7,780 nucleotides of DNA from JBFHRE01 sp041591895 (GTDB lineage Bacteria; Actinomycetota; Acidimicrobiia; Spongiisociales; ZC4RG35): positions 1 through 7,780 of the forward strand of contig JBFHRE010000112.1 in assembly GCA_041591895.1 (NCBI GenBank). The letters are read 5' to 3'. The translations under genes were made by a program, and so were the position numbers. Below are positions 1 through 6,393 of this stretch, one piece after another. Within the stretch, counting starts at the first letter, position 1. Every line of letters begins with the position of its first letter. A model generated the notes under the pieces. It worked only from the letters and a program-made list of their open reading frames with translations. It was not told the origin of the DNA and did not search any database.

Positions 1-138
1 AATTCCGAACTCCACGTAGGTGAGCCCGATCACCCCCACCAGCCACAGGACTGCCAGCCCTCGCTTGACGCCGGCGATCAGATACCCGAGACCGGGGAAG
101 AAGAAGTTGGCGATTGCCGCCGGTATGGCTCTGTTCAT
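1..138 (-). CDS. Small membrane protein, N-terminal part only (cut by left edge)
   Basis: The reading frame runs from an ATG at 136-138 to the left edge with no stop, giving 46 complete codons and an open 3' end. The start is supported by a strong ribosome binding site, CAGGAGG on the minus strand at 144-150, five bases before the ATG. The protein begins MNRAIPAAIANFFFPGLGYL and continues with a short basic stretch (VKRG) and a second hydrophobic run (LAVLWLVGVIGLTYV). This is two hydrophobic segments joined by a positively charged turn. The pattern recalls small TM2-like or similar two-helix membrane proteins with a FPGLG-type turn, but I cannot assign a family from this fragment. It is transcribed divergently from the AraC-type regulator, so it is a plausible target of that regulator. 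Function unknown. Confidence 0.7.
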   Translation of the reverse strand, partial: MNRAIPAAIANFFFPGLGYLIAGVKRGLAVLWLVGVIGLTYVEFGI

Positions 139-143
139 GATGG

Positions 144-150
144 CCTCCTG
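144..150 (-). promoter_or_regulatory. Ribosome binding site of the left-edge membrane protein
   Basis: CAGGAGG on the minus strand is a near-perfect Shine-Dalgarno sequence, 5 bases before the ATG at 136-138. It fixes the start of this short partial gene, which would otherwise be easy to miss. Confidence 0.7.
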
Positions 151-153
151 ACC

Positions 154-182
154 TTGACGGAACGTTGCCCCGACCGTAGGGT
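154..182 (+). promoter_or_regulatory. Predicted sigma-A-type promoter for the AraC-family regulator
   Basis: TTGACG at 154-159 and TAGGGT at 177-182 are separated by exactly 17 bases. They match the housekeeping -35 (TTGACA) and the actinobacterial -10 (TAnnnT) consensus. Transcription would start near 189, leaving a leader of about 50 bases before the GTG at 238. The -35 box lies about 16 bases upstream of the divergent membrane gene, next to that gene's ribosome binding site, so a regulator bound here could affect both directions. Confidence 0.5.
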
Positions 183-237
183 TCGAATCGAGACGTGTGA
201 ATAGTCGATCGTCTGTTTTTCGTACTCGTGAGTCCAA

Positions 238-1158
238 GTGATTGACGCATTGACCGACATCCTCCAATCGATCCGAATGACGGGCTCCGTCTTCTCGCGG
301 GCGGCCCTGGCGGAGCCGTGGGGCGTCGAGTCGGGGACCATGAACTCGGGGGTCTTCCATGCCGTCGTGGACGGCCAAGCATGGGTGCGGTTGGCCGAAG
401 GGAGCGAGGCCGTCCGACTCGATCGGGGGGACATCGCCTTCATGCCGTTTGGGACCAACCACCTGATGATGGGGACCCCCGACTCGAAGACCCGGCCGAT
501 CGCCGACCTCACCACAGTCGACGCAAGAGGAATGGGGCACCTCGTGGTCGAAGGCGACGGGAACCACACCTCGCTCATCTGTGGGTCTGTGCATTTCGAT
601 CAGGTGGGGGCACATCCGGTGTTCTCGATGCTGCCGCCACTCATCGTGGTGAGAGATCGCGACGGCCGGCTGGCCGGGGTCGTGGACACGATCATCGGAC
701 TGATCGCGGCGGAAGTCGACGAAGGCGCCCCCGGCTCCGAGACCGTGGTCGCTCGTCTCACCGATGCGCTCGTGGTTCTCATGCTGCGGGACTTCATCTC
801 CCGGCTGGAGCCAGGCGAAGGTGGCTGGTTGGGCGGGCTGCGCGATCCGGGGCTGGCCCTTGCTCTCGGTCACATCCATCGCCGGCCGGAGCACAAGTGG
901 AGTGTGTCCGAACTGGCGGCCCACGCCGGAATGAGCCGGTCCGCGTTCTTCTCCAAGTTCAGAACCCTGGTCGGCGAAACCCCCGCCGAATACCTGACCC
1001 GCTGGCGGGTACACGTCGGGTCCCACCTGCTGCGAAACGAGGACCACTCGGTAGCCGCGGCCGCCCGGAAGGTCGGCTACGCAAGTGAGGCGGCGTTCAG
1101 CAACGCCTTCACCCGATGGACCGGGGTGCGACCAGGCGCATACCGGAGATCCGCCTGA
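238..1158 (+). CDS. AraC-family transcriptional regulator with N-terminal cupin domain
   Basis: A 306-residue DNA-binding regulator, acting in the cytoplasm. Residues about 4-185 look like the AraC-type cupin sensor (Cupin_6 type): the opening DALTDILQSIRMTGSVF, a conserved Trp28, and the GDIAFMPFGTNH strand-turn at 64-75 are typical. Residues about 204-303 form the AraC DNA-binding domain with two helix-turn-helix units. The first is around WSVSELAAHAGMSRSAF (221-237) and the second around VAAAARKVGYASEAAF (272-287), followed by the family ending FTRWTGVRPGAYRR. The start is the GTG at 238, which gives the usual N-terminus of this family; the ribosome binding site is weak. It ends 9 bases before the convergent ATP-grasp gene. 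It is divergent from the small membrane gene on the left, a common arrangement for a regulator and its target. The ligand is unknown. Family assignment is secure; the target is inference. Confidence 0.93.
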   Translation: MIDALTDILQSIRMTGSVFSRAALAEPWGVESGTMNSGVFHAVVDGQAWVRLAEGSEAVRLDRGDIAFMPFGTNHLMMGTPDSKTRPIADLTTVDARGMGHLVVEGDGNHTSLICGSVHFDQVGAHPVFSMLPPLIVVRDRDGRLAGVVDTIIGLIAAEVDEGAPGSETVVARLTDALVVLMLRDFISRLEPGEGGWLGGLRDPGLALALGHIHRRPEHKWSVSELAAHAGMSRSAFFSKFRTLVGETPAEYLTRWRVHVGSHLLRNEDHSVAAAARKVGYASEAAFSNAFTRWTGVRPGAYRRSA

Positions 1159-1167
1159 GGCAGTCGA

Positions 1168-2718
1168 TCAGGATCGAACGGCGCGGTTCAAGGCGTTGAC
1201 CGCGCTTCGATAGCGCTGGAACGCCGTCCGCCGGTCCTCGGCGATCGAGACCACTCCGACCTTCCCGTGGTCGGTGATCGCTCCCAACAGGTGGAACACG
1301 ACCCCCTGCTGAGCAGCGGCATCGAAGTGGAGGTCGTTGAGGACTGCGAGATCGATCAATTCTCCGGGTGTGAGGCCCCGATAGTGCCGGCTGACGAGAT
1401 TGTCCGTTGCGTAGTAGCCGCGGGTGGCGCCAGTGGGGGTGCGGAAACGGCCGGTCTCTCGATCGTACGAGCCGTTCGTCAGGAACTCGAGCGTCAAATA
1501 CGGCAGCGTCGTGCCGCCCTTGCGCAGATTGATCTCGATGGCATGGTGGTCCCACGCGCCGCCGACCTGCGACGACACGAAGTCGATCCCGAACCGCCCG
1601 ATCACCCCCCGGCGTTTGAGTTCGTCGGCGACCCGGAAGCCGGCGTCGTGGAGATCGACCGCATACGCCCTCCGAGCGGGGAAGGTGCAGCCCTCGAACA
1701 CCTGGCCGCCATTCCCGCCCAGCACCTGATCGTGGGTTGACACCAGAGGCACGTGACCGGTCGGGTCGATCCGCATCTGGACCGACGGAGAACGCATCTT
1801 CGAGCCTTCGATCATCGCCTCGACGATCCCGCCCATCGTTTCCAACTTGGCCAGGAAGGAGTCGCAATCCTCGCCGGGAGCGACACACGTCAGCTCGCTC
1901 GCCAACCGGCGGGCTGCTTCGGCCGACGGGTCGGCCGCCTCGGACAGATCGGTGAGGTCTATCACGGCGTTTCCCTCCCCCGAGAATCCTTCGTCGAGCT
2001 TGATGACGGCTCGAGCCACCGTCGGGTTGCGCTGATGGACGGCAAGGACCGCCCCGATGACGTCCGACCGGTCCCTCAGTCCCTCGAATCCGTCCGGCAC
2101 CTTCAGGCCTACGTCTCTGAGGAGCGCCCGGCTGGTGGACTTGCTCCCGAGGTGGGATAGAGCAGGGTCGGCTGCATACATCGGGATCCCAAGCTGAACG
2201 GCCAGAGTTCGCTCCATCTCCGTGGAGTTGAAACAGGTCAGGTGGGCCGATCCCGGGAAACGAATCGCGGAACGGATCGCGCTGAGCGCATCGGGACGAT
2301 CGAGGATCTTGCGCGACAGTGGAGTGATCCCCGGATCATCGAGGCTGATCATGTCGAGCCGGGCCCGGGCATGCGCTCCGGGCACGCCGGTGAGCAGGTG
2401 GAGGTAGTAGTCCACGATCGAGGACTCGACCGGTTTGCTCGTCACGTAGATCAGCTGGGTACGGGGCATGCGGAGCAGCATCAGCAGGCACAGCAGCCTC
2501 TCCTCGTAATGAACGACCCCATCGATCTTGGTCAGCTCGTCGGTGTCGAGACTCAACGATGGAACGACCACCACCGTCCGCTCGGCTTTGGGGTCGGTGA
2601 ACACCCGCCGGTACATGTCGGGGAAGGCGCGCTGAAGCTCCTCGAACCTTGCCAGTTCCTCGCTACTGCCTGGCCGAGGATTCAGTCCATCCAGGACCGG
2701 CCTCGATTCGAAGGACAC
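1168..2718 (-). CDS. ATP-grasp ligase, peptide ligase PGM1-related family
   Basis: A 516-residue cytoplasmic protein. The N-terminal third (VVVVPSLSLDTDE, 49-61; YEERLLCLLMLLRMP, 71-85; SIVDYYLHLL, 100-109) and the ATP-grasp core match what I know of the PGM1-related family. PGM1, from pheganomycin biosynthesis, uses ATP to join a carboxylate to a peptide amine. Visible ATP-grasp elements are the lysine and glycine-rich loop (VIKLDEGFSGEGN, 238-250), VEAMIEG at 299-305, FGIDFV at 376-381, and EINLRKGGT at 395-403, whose Glu395 and Asn397 are the expected metal ligands. The C-terminal part (LHFDAAAQQGVVFHLLGA, 463-480) resembles the PGM1 C-terminal domain. The GTG start is the only good upstream choice, because the first internal Met is residue 35, inside conserved sequence. 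There is no clear ribosome binding site. The gene follows the exporter genes by 51 bases. The substrate is unknown, and no precursor peptide gene is visible. Confidence 0.85.
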   Translation of the reverse strand: MSFESRPVLDGLNPRPGSSEELARFEELQRAFPDMYRRVFTDPKAERTVVVVPSLSLDTDELTKIDGVVHYEERLLCLLMLLRMPRTQLIYVTSKPVESSIVDYYLHLLTGVPGAHARARLDMISLDDPGITPLSRKILDRPDALSAIRSAIRFPGSAHLTCFNSTEMERTLAVQLGIPMYAADPALSHLGSKSTSRALLRDVGLKVPDGFEGLRDRSDVIGAVLAVHQRNPTVARAVIKLDEGFSGEGNAVIDLTDLSEAADPSAEAARRLASELTCVAPGEDCDSFLAKLETMGGIVEAMIEGSKMRSPSVQMRIDPTGHVPLVSTHDQVLGGNGGQVFEGCTFPARRAYAVDLHDAGFRVADELKRRGVIGRFGIDFVSSQVGGAWDHHAIEINLRKGGTTLPYLTLEFLTNGSYDRETGRFRTPTGATRGYYATDNLVSRHYRGLTPGELIDLAVLNDLHFDAAAQQGVVFHLLGAITDHGKVGVVSIAEDRRTAFQRYRSAVNALNRAVRS

Positions 2719-2727
2719 GCGAGCGCG

Positions 2728-2733
2728 AGGGTA
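2728..2733 (-). promoter_or_regulatory. Possible -10 box for a leaderless transcript of the ATP-grasp gene
   Basis: On the minus strand TACCCT (TAnnnT pattern) ends 9 bases before the GTG start at 2716-2718. No Shine-Dalgarno sequence lies in between. In actinobacteria, this spacing and the absent ribosome binding site fit a transcript starting at or very near the GTG. No convincing -35 box is seen, so this is weak. Read-through from the exporter operon is an equally good explanation. Confidence 0.25.
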
Positions 2734-2769
2734 TCGGATGACCCTGCCGTGGGGCGGGCAGATGCGGGA

Positions 2770-3834
2770 TCAAGTTGTGCCCAGGCTCCGACCGAGCCGG
2801 CGAGTCAGAGCGGCAAGCGGTATCAGCAGCAGGGCGATCACCCCGACCGCGATCCCGAGCTCGCCCGCCACTCCCCCCAGGTCCGAGCCGTTGACGGTGA
2901 CCTCGTAGATCGGGTTGATCACCCAGTAGGTCGGGAAGACCTTCGCGATCCACTGCGGCCAGGTGGGGAACAGATAGAAGATGGTGGGACCCAGGAGCAG
3001 GATTCCGGTGCCTTTGATGAGAGTGAACACCCCGGTGACGTCCTTGGAGGCGGCGCCGTAGATCATCCCGATCTCCACCAGCAGGAGACCGGCAAGCACG
3101 ATGACCGTGAGAAGGGGAAGCCAGCGAGCACCCAGGGCGTCGTTGAGCCACAGCGTGAAGATGGCCATGGGCACGGACAAGACGAAGCCCAGCAGACCCT
3201 TGGCGCTCACCACCTCCGAGAGCCTGACCGGGGAGACGACCAGGGCGCTGATGGTGCCTTTCTCCCGCTCGTCGGCGAGGCTGAACGCAGGCAGGAACAC
3301 CGCGGCCACGAGAAGTGCGTACATGACGATCAGCGGAACCAATCGAACCGCGATCGGGAGTCCCTCGTCGCCGATCGTCACCAGGCGAACCTCGACGGGC
3401 GCCGCGCTCCCCTCCACCTTGCGTATCAACTCGATGGTCGTCACCCCCAGCACGATCCGATCGGCGGCCAGGCTCTCGCCGGCGACGTAGAACTCGAGTC
3501 GCGGTTTGGCGCCATCGCGAAGGAGCTGGTCGAAGTCGCGTTCCAGCACGAGTCCCGCGTCGAAGTCGTGGGACTCGACCTTCGCTCGCAGATCGTCGGG
3601 GTCATCGAGGACCGTGACTTCGAGCCCGTCGAGCGATCGGACCTCGGCGGTCACCGCCGAAGATCCGAGGTCGACCACCGCCAGGCGTGGCTTGGGGTCG
3701 AACAGGCTTCCGAATGCAACCTGGAGGACGAGCGTGATCAAGAGCGGGAGGATCAAGACCCAGAGGAAGATCGGTGACCGTGGTCCCAGTTGGAGGTCTT
3801 TCCGGAACACCTTGAGCATGCGGGCCAGACTCAT
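2770..3834 (-). CDS. ABC-2 type transporter permease (permease B)
   Basis: A 354-residue integral membrane half of an ABC exporter. It starts MSLARMLKVFRKDLQ, then has transmembrane helix 1 (about 22-42) and a large extracytoplasmic domain (about 45-160). A group of helices follows (about 164-186, 212-232, 238-260, 268-290, 324-342). The hallmark cytoplasmic motif ADEREKGTISALVVSP at 187-202 followed by SEVVSAKG is the loop that contacts the ATPase in NatB/YhaP-like ABC-2 permeases. The ATG at 3832-3834 is preferred over an upstream in-frame start near 3894 because it follows a GGAGGGTGGAG stretch and overlaps the previous stop codon as ATGA. The upstream extension would also run 20 codons into the neighbouring gene. 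With permease A it probably forms a heterodimeric channel. The substrate cannot be read from sequence; Na+, drug or peptide exporters all share this architecture. Confidence 0.9.
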   Translation of the reverse strand: MSLARMLKVFRKDLQLGPRSPIFLWVLILPLLITLVLQVAFGSLFDPKPRLAVVDLGSSAVTAEVRSLDGLEVTVLDDPDDLRAKVESHDFDAGLVLERDFDQLLRDGAKPRLEFYVAGESLAADRIVLGVTTIELIRKVEGSAAPVEVRLVTIGDEGLPIAVRLVPLIVMYALLVAAVFLPAFSLADEREKGTISALVVSPVRLSEVVSAKGLLGFVLSVPMAIFTLWLNDALGARWLPLLTVIVLAGLLLVEIGMIYGAASKDVTGVFTLIKGTGILLLGPTIFYLFPTWPQWIAKVFPTYWVINPIYEVTVNGSDLGGVAGELGIAVGVIALLLIPLAALTRRLGRSLGTT

Positions 3835-5015
3835 ATCGACTCCACCCTCCGCTTGAGCACGACCCAGCCGATCCCGAACAGCGCCACACACCATGCGGCC
3901 AGGGTGAGCACGCGGGGCCCGCTCTCGACCCAGCCGTCTCCATAGGTGATCGCTCCCACGAGGCCCTCGATCAGCGGGTAGGAGGGAAGCGCCCTGATCC
4001 AGACGGAAGCCGACCCGGGGAACAACGCAGCAAAGGCGGGAATGAGCAGCGGGATCATGAACACCATGCCGTAGAACATCGTGCCGATGAAGTCCTTGCC
4101 CGCCGAGCCGGCGATCATCGCCGTTCCGGACACCATCACCGCCCCCAGAGCCATCAGGGTGAGAACCAGGAGCGGACGTCGCCCGAACGAGTCGATGGCG
4201 AGGAGCAGGATCACCGCCTGCACGAGGCCGCTGAGGGCGCCCGAGATTCCTTTGGCGGCGAGGATGTCGCCGGTGCGGGCCGGGGTGACGAGAAGCGCGG
4301 TGACCGTCCGGTCCTGGATCTCCTTGGCGATGAGTGAGGACATCACGAACATCTCCATCATCAGGACCAGAAACACGAACATGGGCCGGAAGCTCTCGCG
4401 AGCCGTCACCTGGTCACCGACGCGGTCCTCGCCGAGGACGACGAAGATCTCATCGGGGTTGGAGGTGTCGATCGGGAGCGGAATCCCGGCGATGCCGTAG
4501 GCCATCTCCTTGACGATGCCCTCCACCGTCGATCGGAGCTCGGGAGGGACGTCACCCCCGACCAGGACGTCGACACGGGTGGTCTCGCCCGCCGCCGTTG
4601 CCGACTCGAAATCGGGGGGGAAGGCGAGTCCGATTGCGACCGGCTGTTTCGACGCTCCTTCGGGTCCGTCGGCGTCTGGTTCGAGCAGGCTGAATCCATC
4701 GGGACCGGACCAGGCAACGAGGTCGCCCGCGACCACCGCCCTGAGCTGCTCGGCATCGGCGGCCTGTACAAACCGAAGACCCGCATCGCCGGCGTCGCCC
4801 AGGAGACGGGCGGCGGCCGGTTCCCCAAGTCCGGAGAACCCGATCGTGATCGATTCGTCGACATCGTCGGGAAGGACCCAGAAGAGCGCCACCACCGCCA
4901 CCAGGACGAGCGCGGTCAGAAATGCCCACAGACGATCCCGGCCGTACTCCTTCAAGTCCTTGCGAACGATCCAGGAGATGATGGTCAACCGGGACGTCGC
5001 CTTGCGCGAGCTCAC
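3831..5015 (-). CDS. ABC-2 type transporter permease (permease A)
   Basis: A 394-residue integral membrane protein, the second permease half of the exporter. It begins with the cytoplasmic motif WIVRKDLKEYGRDR (15-28), usual for ABC-2 permeases, then helix 1 (about 30-48). A large acidic extracytoplasmic domain (about 50-208) follows, then five more helices (about 211-229, 257-275, 281-302, 312-333, 368-387). KEIQDRTVTALLVTPARTGD at 231-250 is the counterpart of the (E)KGT...SP coupling loop of permease B, with GT replaced by RT. The start is GTG at 5013-5015, overlapping the ATPase stop codon as GTGA and preceded by a G-rich purine stretch. The gene ends in an ATGA overlap with permease B. 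The two permeases share architecture but differ clearly in sequence, consistent with an old duplication and a heterodimer. Family is secure, substrate unknown. Confidence 0.9.
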   Translation of the reverse strand: MSSRKATSRLTIISWIVRKDLKEYGRDRLWAFLTALVLVAVVALFWVLPDDVDESITIGFSGLGEPAAARLLGDAGDAGLRFVQAADAEQLRAVVAGDLVAWSGPDGFSLLEPDADGPEGASKQPVAIGLAFPPDFESATAAGETTRVDVLVGGDVPPELRSTVEGIVKEMAYGIAGIPLPIDTSNPDEIFVVLGEDRVGDQVTARESFRPMFVFLVLMMEMFVMSSLIAKEIQDRTVTALLVTPARTGDILAAKGISGALSGLVQAVILLLAIDSFGRRPLLVLTLMALGAVMVSGTAMIAGSAGKDFIGTMFYGMVFMIPLLIPAFAALFPGSASVWIRALPSYPLIEGLVGAITYGDGWVESGPRVLTLAAWCVALFGIGWVVLKRRVESI

Positions 5016-5875
5016 CCCTCGAGCCCCCTCCCCGTCATCTCGATGAAGATCGCTTCGAGGGTTGCCTCCTCGGTGTGCACGGTGAGCAGACCGTCGGAGC
5101 TCAAGACCTCCTTGAGTCGCTCACCCGACATCGGGTCGTCCAAGGCCAGCGACTCTTCTCGCACTCCCGAGTCGGACCTGGTCCGCACCCGAACCGCCCG
5201 CTTTCCGTGTGCGAGCTTGAGGCTCTCCGGGGTGTCGAGGGCGTAGAGCCGCCCGTCGTTGAGGAAGGCCACCCGGTCAGACAGCTCGTCGGCCTCCATC
5301 ATGTCGTGGGTCGTCAGCAGAACGGCCGCTCCTCGTTCAGCCTCCTCCTTGATCATCTTCCGTATCGCCTGCGACGAAACCGGATCCAGCCCATCGGTTG
5401 GCTCATCGAGGAACAGCACCTTGGGAGCGTTGACCAGCGCCCTGGCCATCATCAATCGTTGCCGCATGCCCTTCGAGTACGACTTCACCCGGTCCTTCGC
5501 CCGATCGGCCAACCCGACCCGGCGCAACAGCGAGTCGGTGTCGATGTCGCGCAGGCCATAGAGACCGGCGAAGAATCTGAGGTTCTCCGCTCCCGACATC
5601 GATTCATAGAGGTTCTTCTCCTCGAAGCACACCCCGATCTGAGCCTGCATCTCGGGATCGTCGGCGGTGACGTCGATACCGAGGACCCGGGCGCCTCCCG
5701 ACGAAGGCGTCAGCTGGCCGGTCAAGATCTTGATCGTTGTCGACTTGCCGGCTCCGTTCGGTCCGAGGAAGCCGAGGATCTCTCCTGGGGCAACCTGAAA
5801 ACTCAATCCCTTGACGGCCTCGATGTTGCCGTAAGAGAACCGGATGTCGTCTACTTCGATCGCCGCCGTCGTCAT
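5012..5875 (-). CDS. ABC transporter ATP-binding protein of the exporter
   Basis: A 287-residue cytoplasmic ATPase that powers the two permeases encoded directly downstream. All nucleotide-binding motifs are present: Walker A GPNGAGKST (38-46), a Q-loop region ending FEEKNLY with Glu where many families have Gln, signature YSKGMRQR (133-140), Walker B VLFLDEP (153-159), D-loop DGLDP (161-165) and switch His190 in LLTTHD. The YSKGM signature and the C-terminal extension ending TLEAIFIEMTGRG are typical of ATPases paired with ABC-2 permeases (NatA, drug and antibiotic exporters). I chose the ATG at 5873-5875 because AGAGG lies seven bases upstream. A GTG immediately before it (5876-5878) would add one residue. 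It is the first gene of the minus-strand run and its stop overlaps the permease A start by 4 bases. Function class is certain, cargo unknown. Confidence 0.95.
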   Translation of the reverse strand: MTTAAIEVDDIRFSYGNIEAVKGLSFQVAPGEILGFLGPNGAGKSTTIKILTGQLTPSSGGARVLGIDVTADDPEMQAQIGVCFEEKNLYESMSGAENLRFFAGLYGLRDIDTDSLLRRVGLADRAKDRVKSYSKGMRQRLMMARALVNAPKVLFLDEPTDGLDPVSSQAIRKMIKEEAERGAAVLLTTHDMMEADELSDRVAFLNDGRLYALDTPESLKLAHGKRAVRVRTRSDSGVREESLALDDPMSGERLKEVLSSDGLLTVHTEEATLEAIFIEMTGRGLEG

Positions 5876-5911
5876 CACTCGTCCTCTCGCCAGACAGATC
5901 GACGCTACTGG

Positions 5912-5928
5912 CCCGACGGCCGGTCGGG
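5912..5928. repeat. Inverted repeat CCCGAC-N5-GTCGGG in the exporter leader
   Basis: A perfect 6-bp inverted repeat with a 5-base centre (GGCCG). It lies about 37 bases upstream of the ATPase start, within the divergent spacer 5876-6010. It could be an operator for a dimeric repressor or a small hairpin in the exporter mRNA leader. In GC-rich DNA a repeat of this length can arise by chance. Confidence 0.3.
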
Positions 5929-5973
5929 GAGGGTCGAAAGGCCGCTCTGGCGTGCTGACTCATCGAGGGGGAG

Positions 5974-5992
5974 TAGGTTCCGGACATAGGTT
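5974..5992 (+). promoter_or_regulatory. Tandem TAGGTT boxes upstream of the YciI-like gene
   Basis: TAGGTT occurs at 5974-5979 and again at 5987-5992, 13 bases apart. Each fits the TAnnnT -10 pattern, and the first would give a leader of about 25 bases containing the ribosome binding site. No -35 box at a good distance was found (CTGACT at 5955-5960 is too close), so this is only a candidate promoter. Confidence 0.25.
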
Positions 5993-6010
5993 GCGGCGAA
6001 AGGAGCACGC

Positions 6011-6346
6011 ATGCCGAGGTACATGTACCTCTATAAGGGCGAAGCCACGCCTGCCGATCAGATGAGCGATGAGCAACGAAACCAGGTCATGGGCAAGTGG
6101 GCGGCCTGGATGGAAAAGACCGGACCGGCGCTGGTCGACTGGGGTAACCCATTCGGAGAATCGACCTCGGTGATCGACGACGGCAGCACGGGTAGGCCAT
6201 CGGCCATGAGCGGGTTCTCGATCGTCGAAGCGCCGGACCTGGCCGGGGCGAAGACCCTCGCCGAGGGTCACCCCTACCTGAGCGAGGGCAAGGGCGACTT
6301 CGCCATCGACATCGTCGAGTTGGTCCCTCCGCCGTCGATGGGGTGA
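6011..6346 (+). CDS. YciI-like (YCII-related/DGPF-type) small protein
   Basis: A 111-residue soluble protein with no signal peptide or membrane segment. The opening PRYMYLYKGEA, central GNPFGESTSVIDDG (45-58), GFSIVEAPDL (68-77) and ending GHPYLSEGKGDFAIDIVELVP follow the pattern of YciI-related proteins. These form a small ferredoxin-like alpha/beta barrel dimer. The family often sits near sigma factors or catabolic genes and its biochemical role is mostly unknown; this copy shows no obvious catalytic residue. The start is supported by AAAGGAG at 5999-6005, five bases before the ATG. The gene is divergent from the exporter operon. Its stop TGA overlaps a possible GTG start (6343) of the next gene. 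The family call is by pattern recognition and fairly confident; function is unknown. Confidence 0.85.
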   Translation: MPRYMYLYKGEATPADQMSDEQRNQVMGKWAAWMEKTGPALVDWGNPFGESTSVIDDGSTGRPSAMSGFSIVEAPDLAGAKTLAEGHPYLSEGKGDFAIDIVELVPPPSMG

Positions 6347-6393
6347 TCGGACCAGAACCAGCGCGCCTCCATCGATCCGAGAATGATGGCGAG

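Noticed and set aside
318..1088. Second plus-strand frame inside the regulator
   Set aside because: Arg/Gly-rich translation fully inside the AraC-type gene in another frame; no domain.
1109..1888. Minus-strand open frame of 259 codons over the ligase 3' part
   Set aside because: It overlaps the ATP-grasp core in another frame on the same strand and extends into the regulator gene. The composition is Arg-rich, as expected from a frame shadow.
2242..3777. Long plus-strand open frame of 511 codons
   Set aside because: It runs antisense through the end of the ligase gene, the spacer and most of permease B. Its translation is low-complexity, rich in Asp, Arg, His and Gln, without any recognisable domain. 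Both genes on the opposite strand are certain. It is a by-product of high GC content.
3835..3894. Upstream in-frame start for permease B (20 extra codons)
   Set aside because: The extension lies inside the permease A coding region and adds a charged, non-family N-terminus. The ATG at 3832-3834 has a good ribosome binding site and the typical overlap.
5075..5989. Plus-strand open frame of 304 codons
   Set aside because: It is antisense to the ABC ATPase, whose motifs are unmistakable. The translation is repetitive in Arg, Gln, His and Val and shows no domain.
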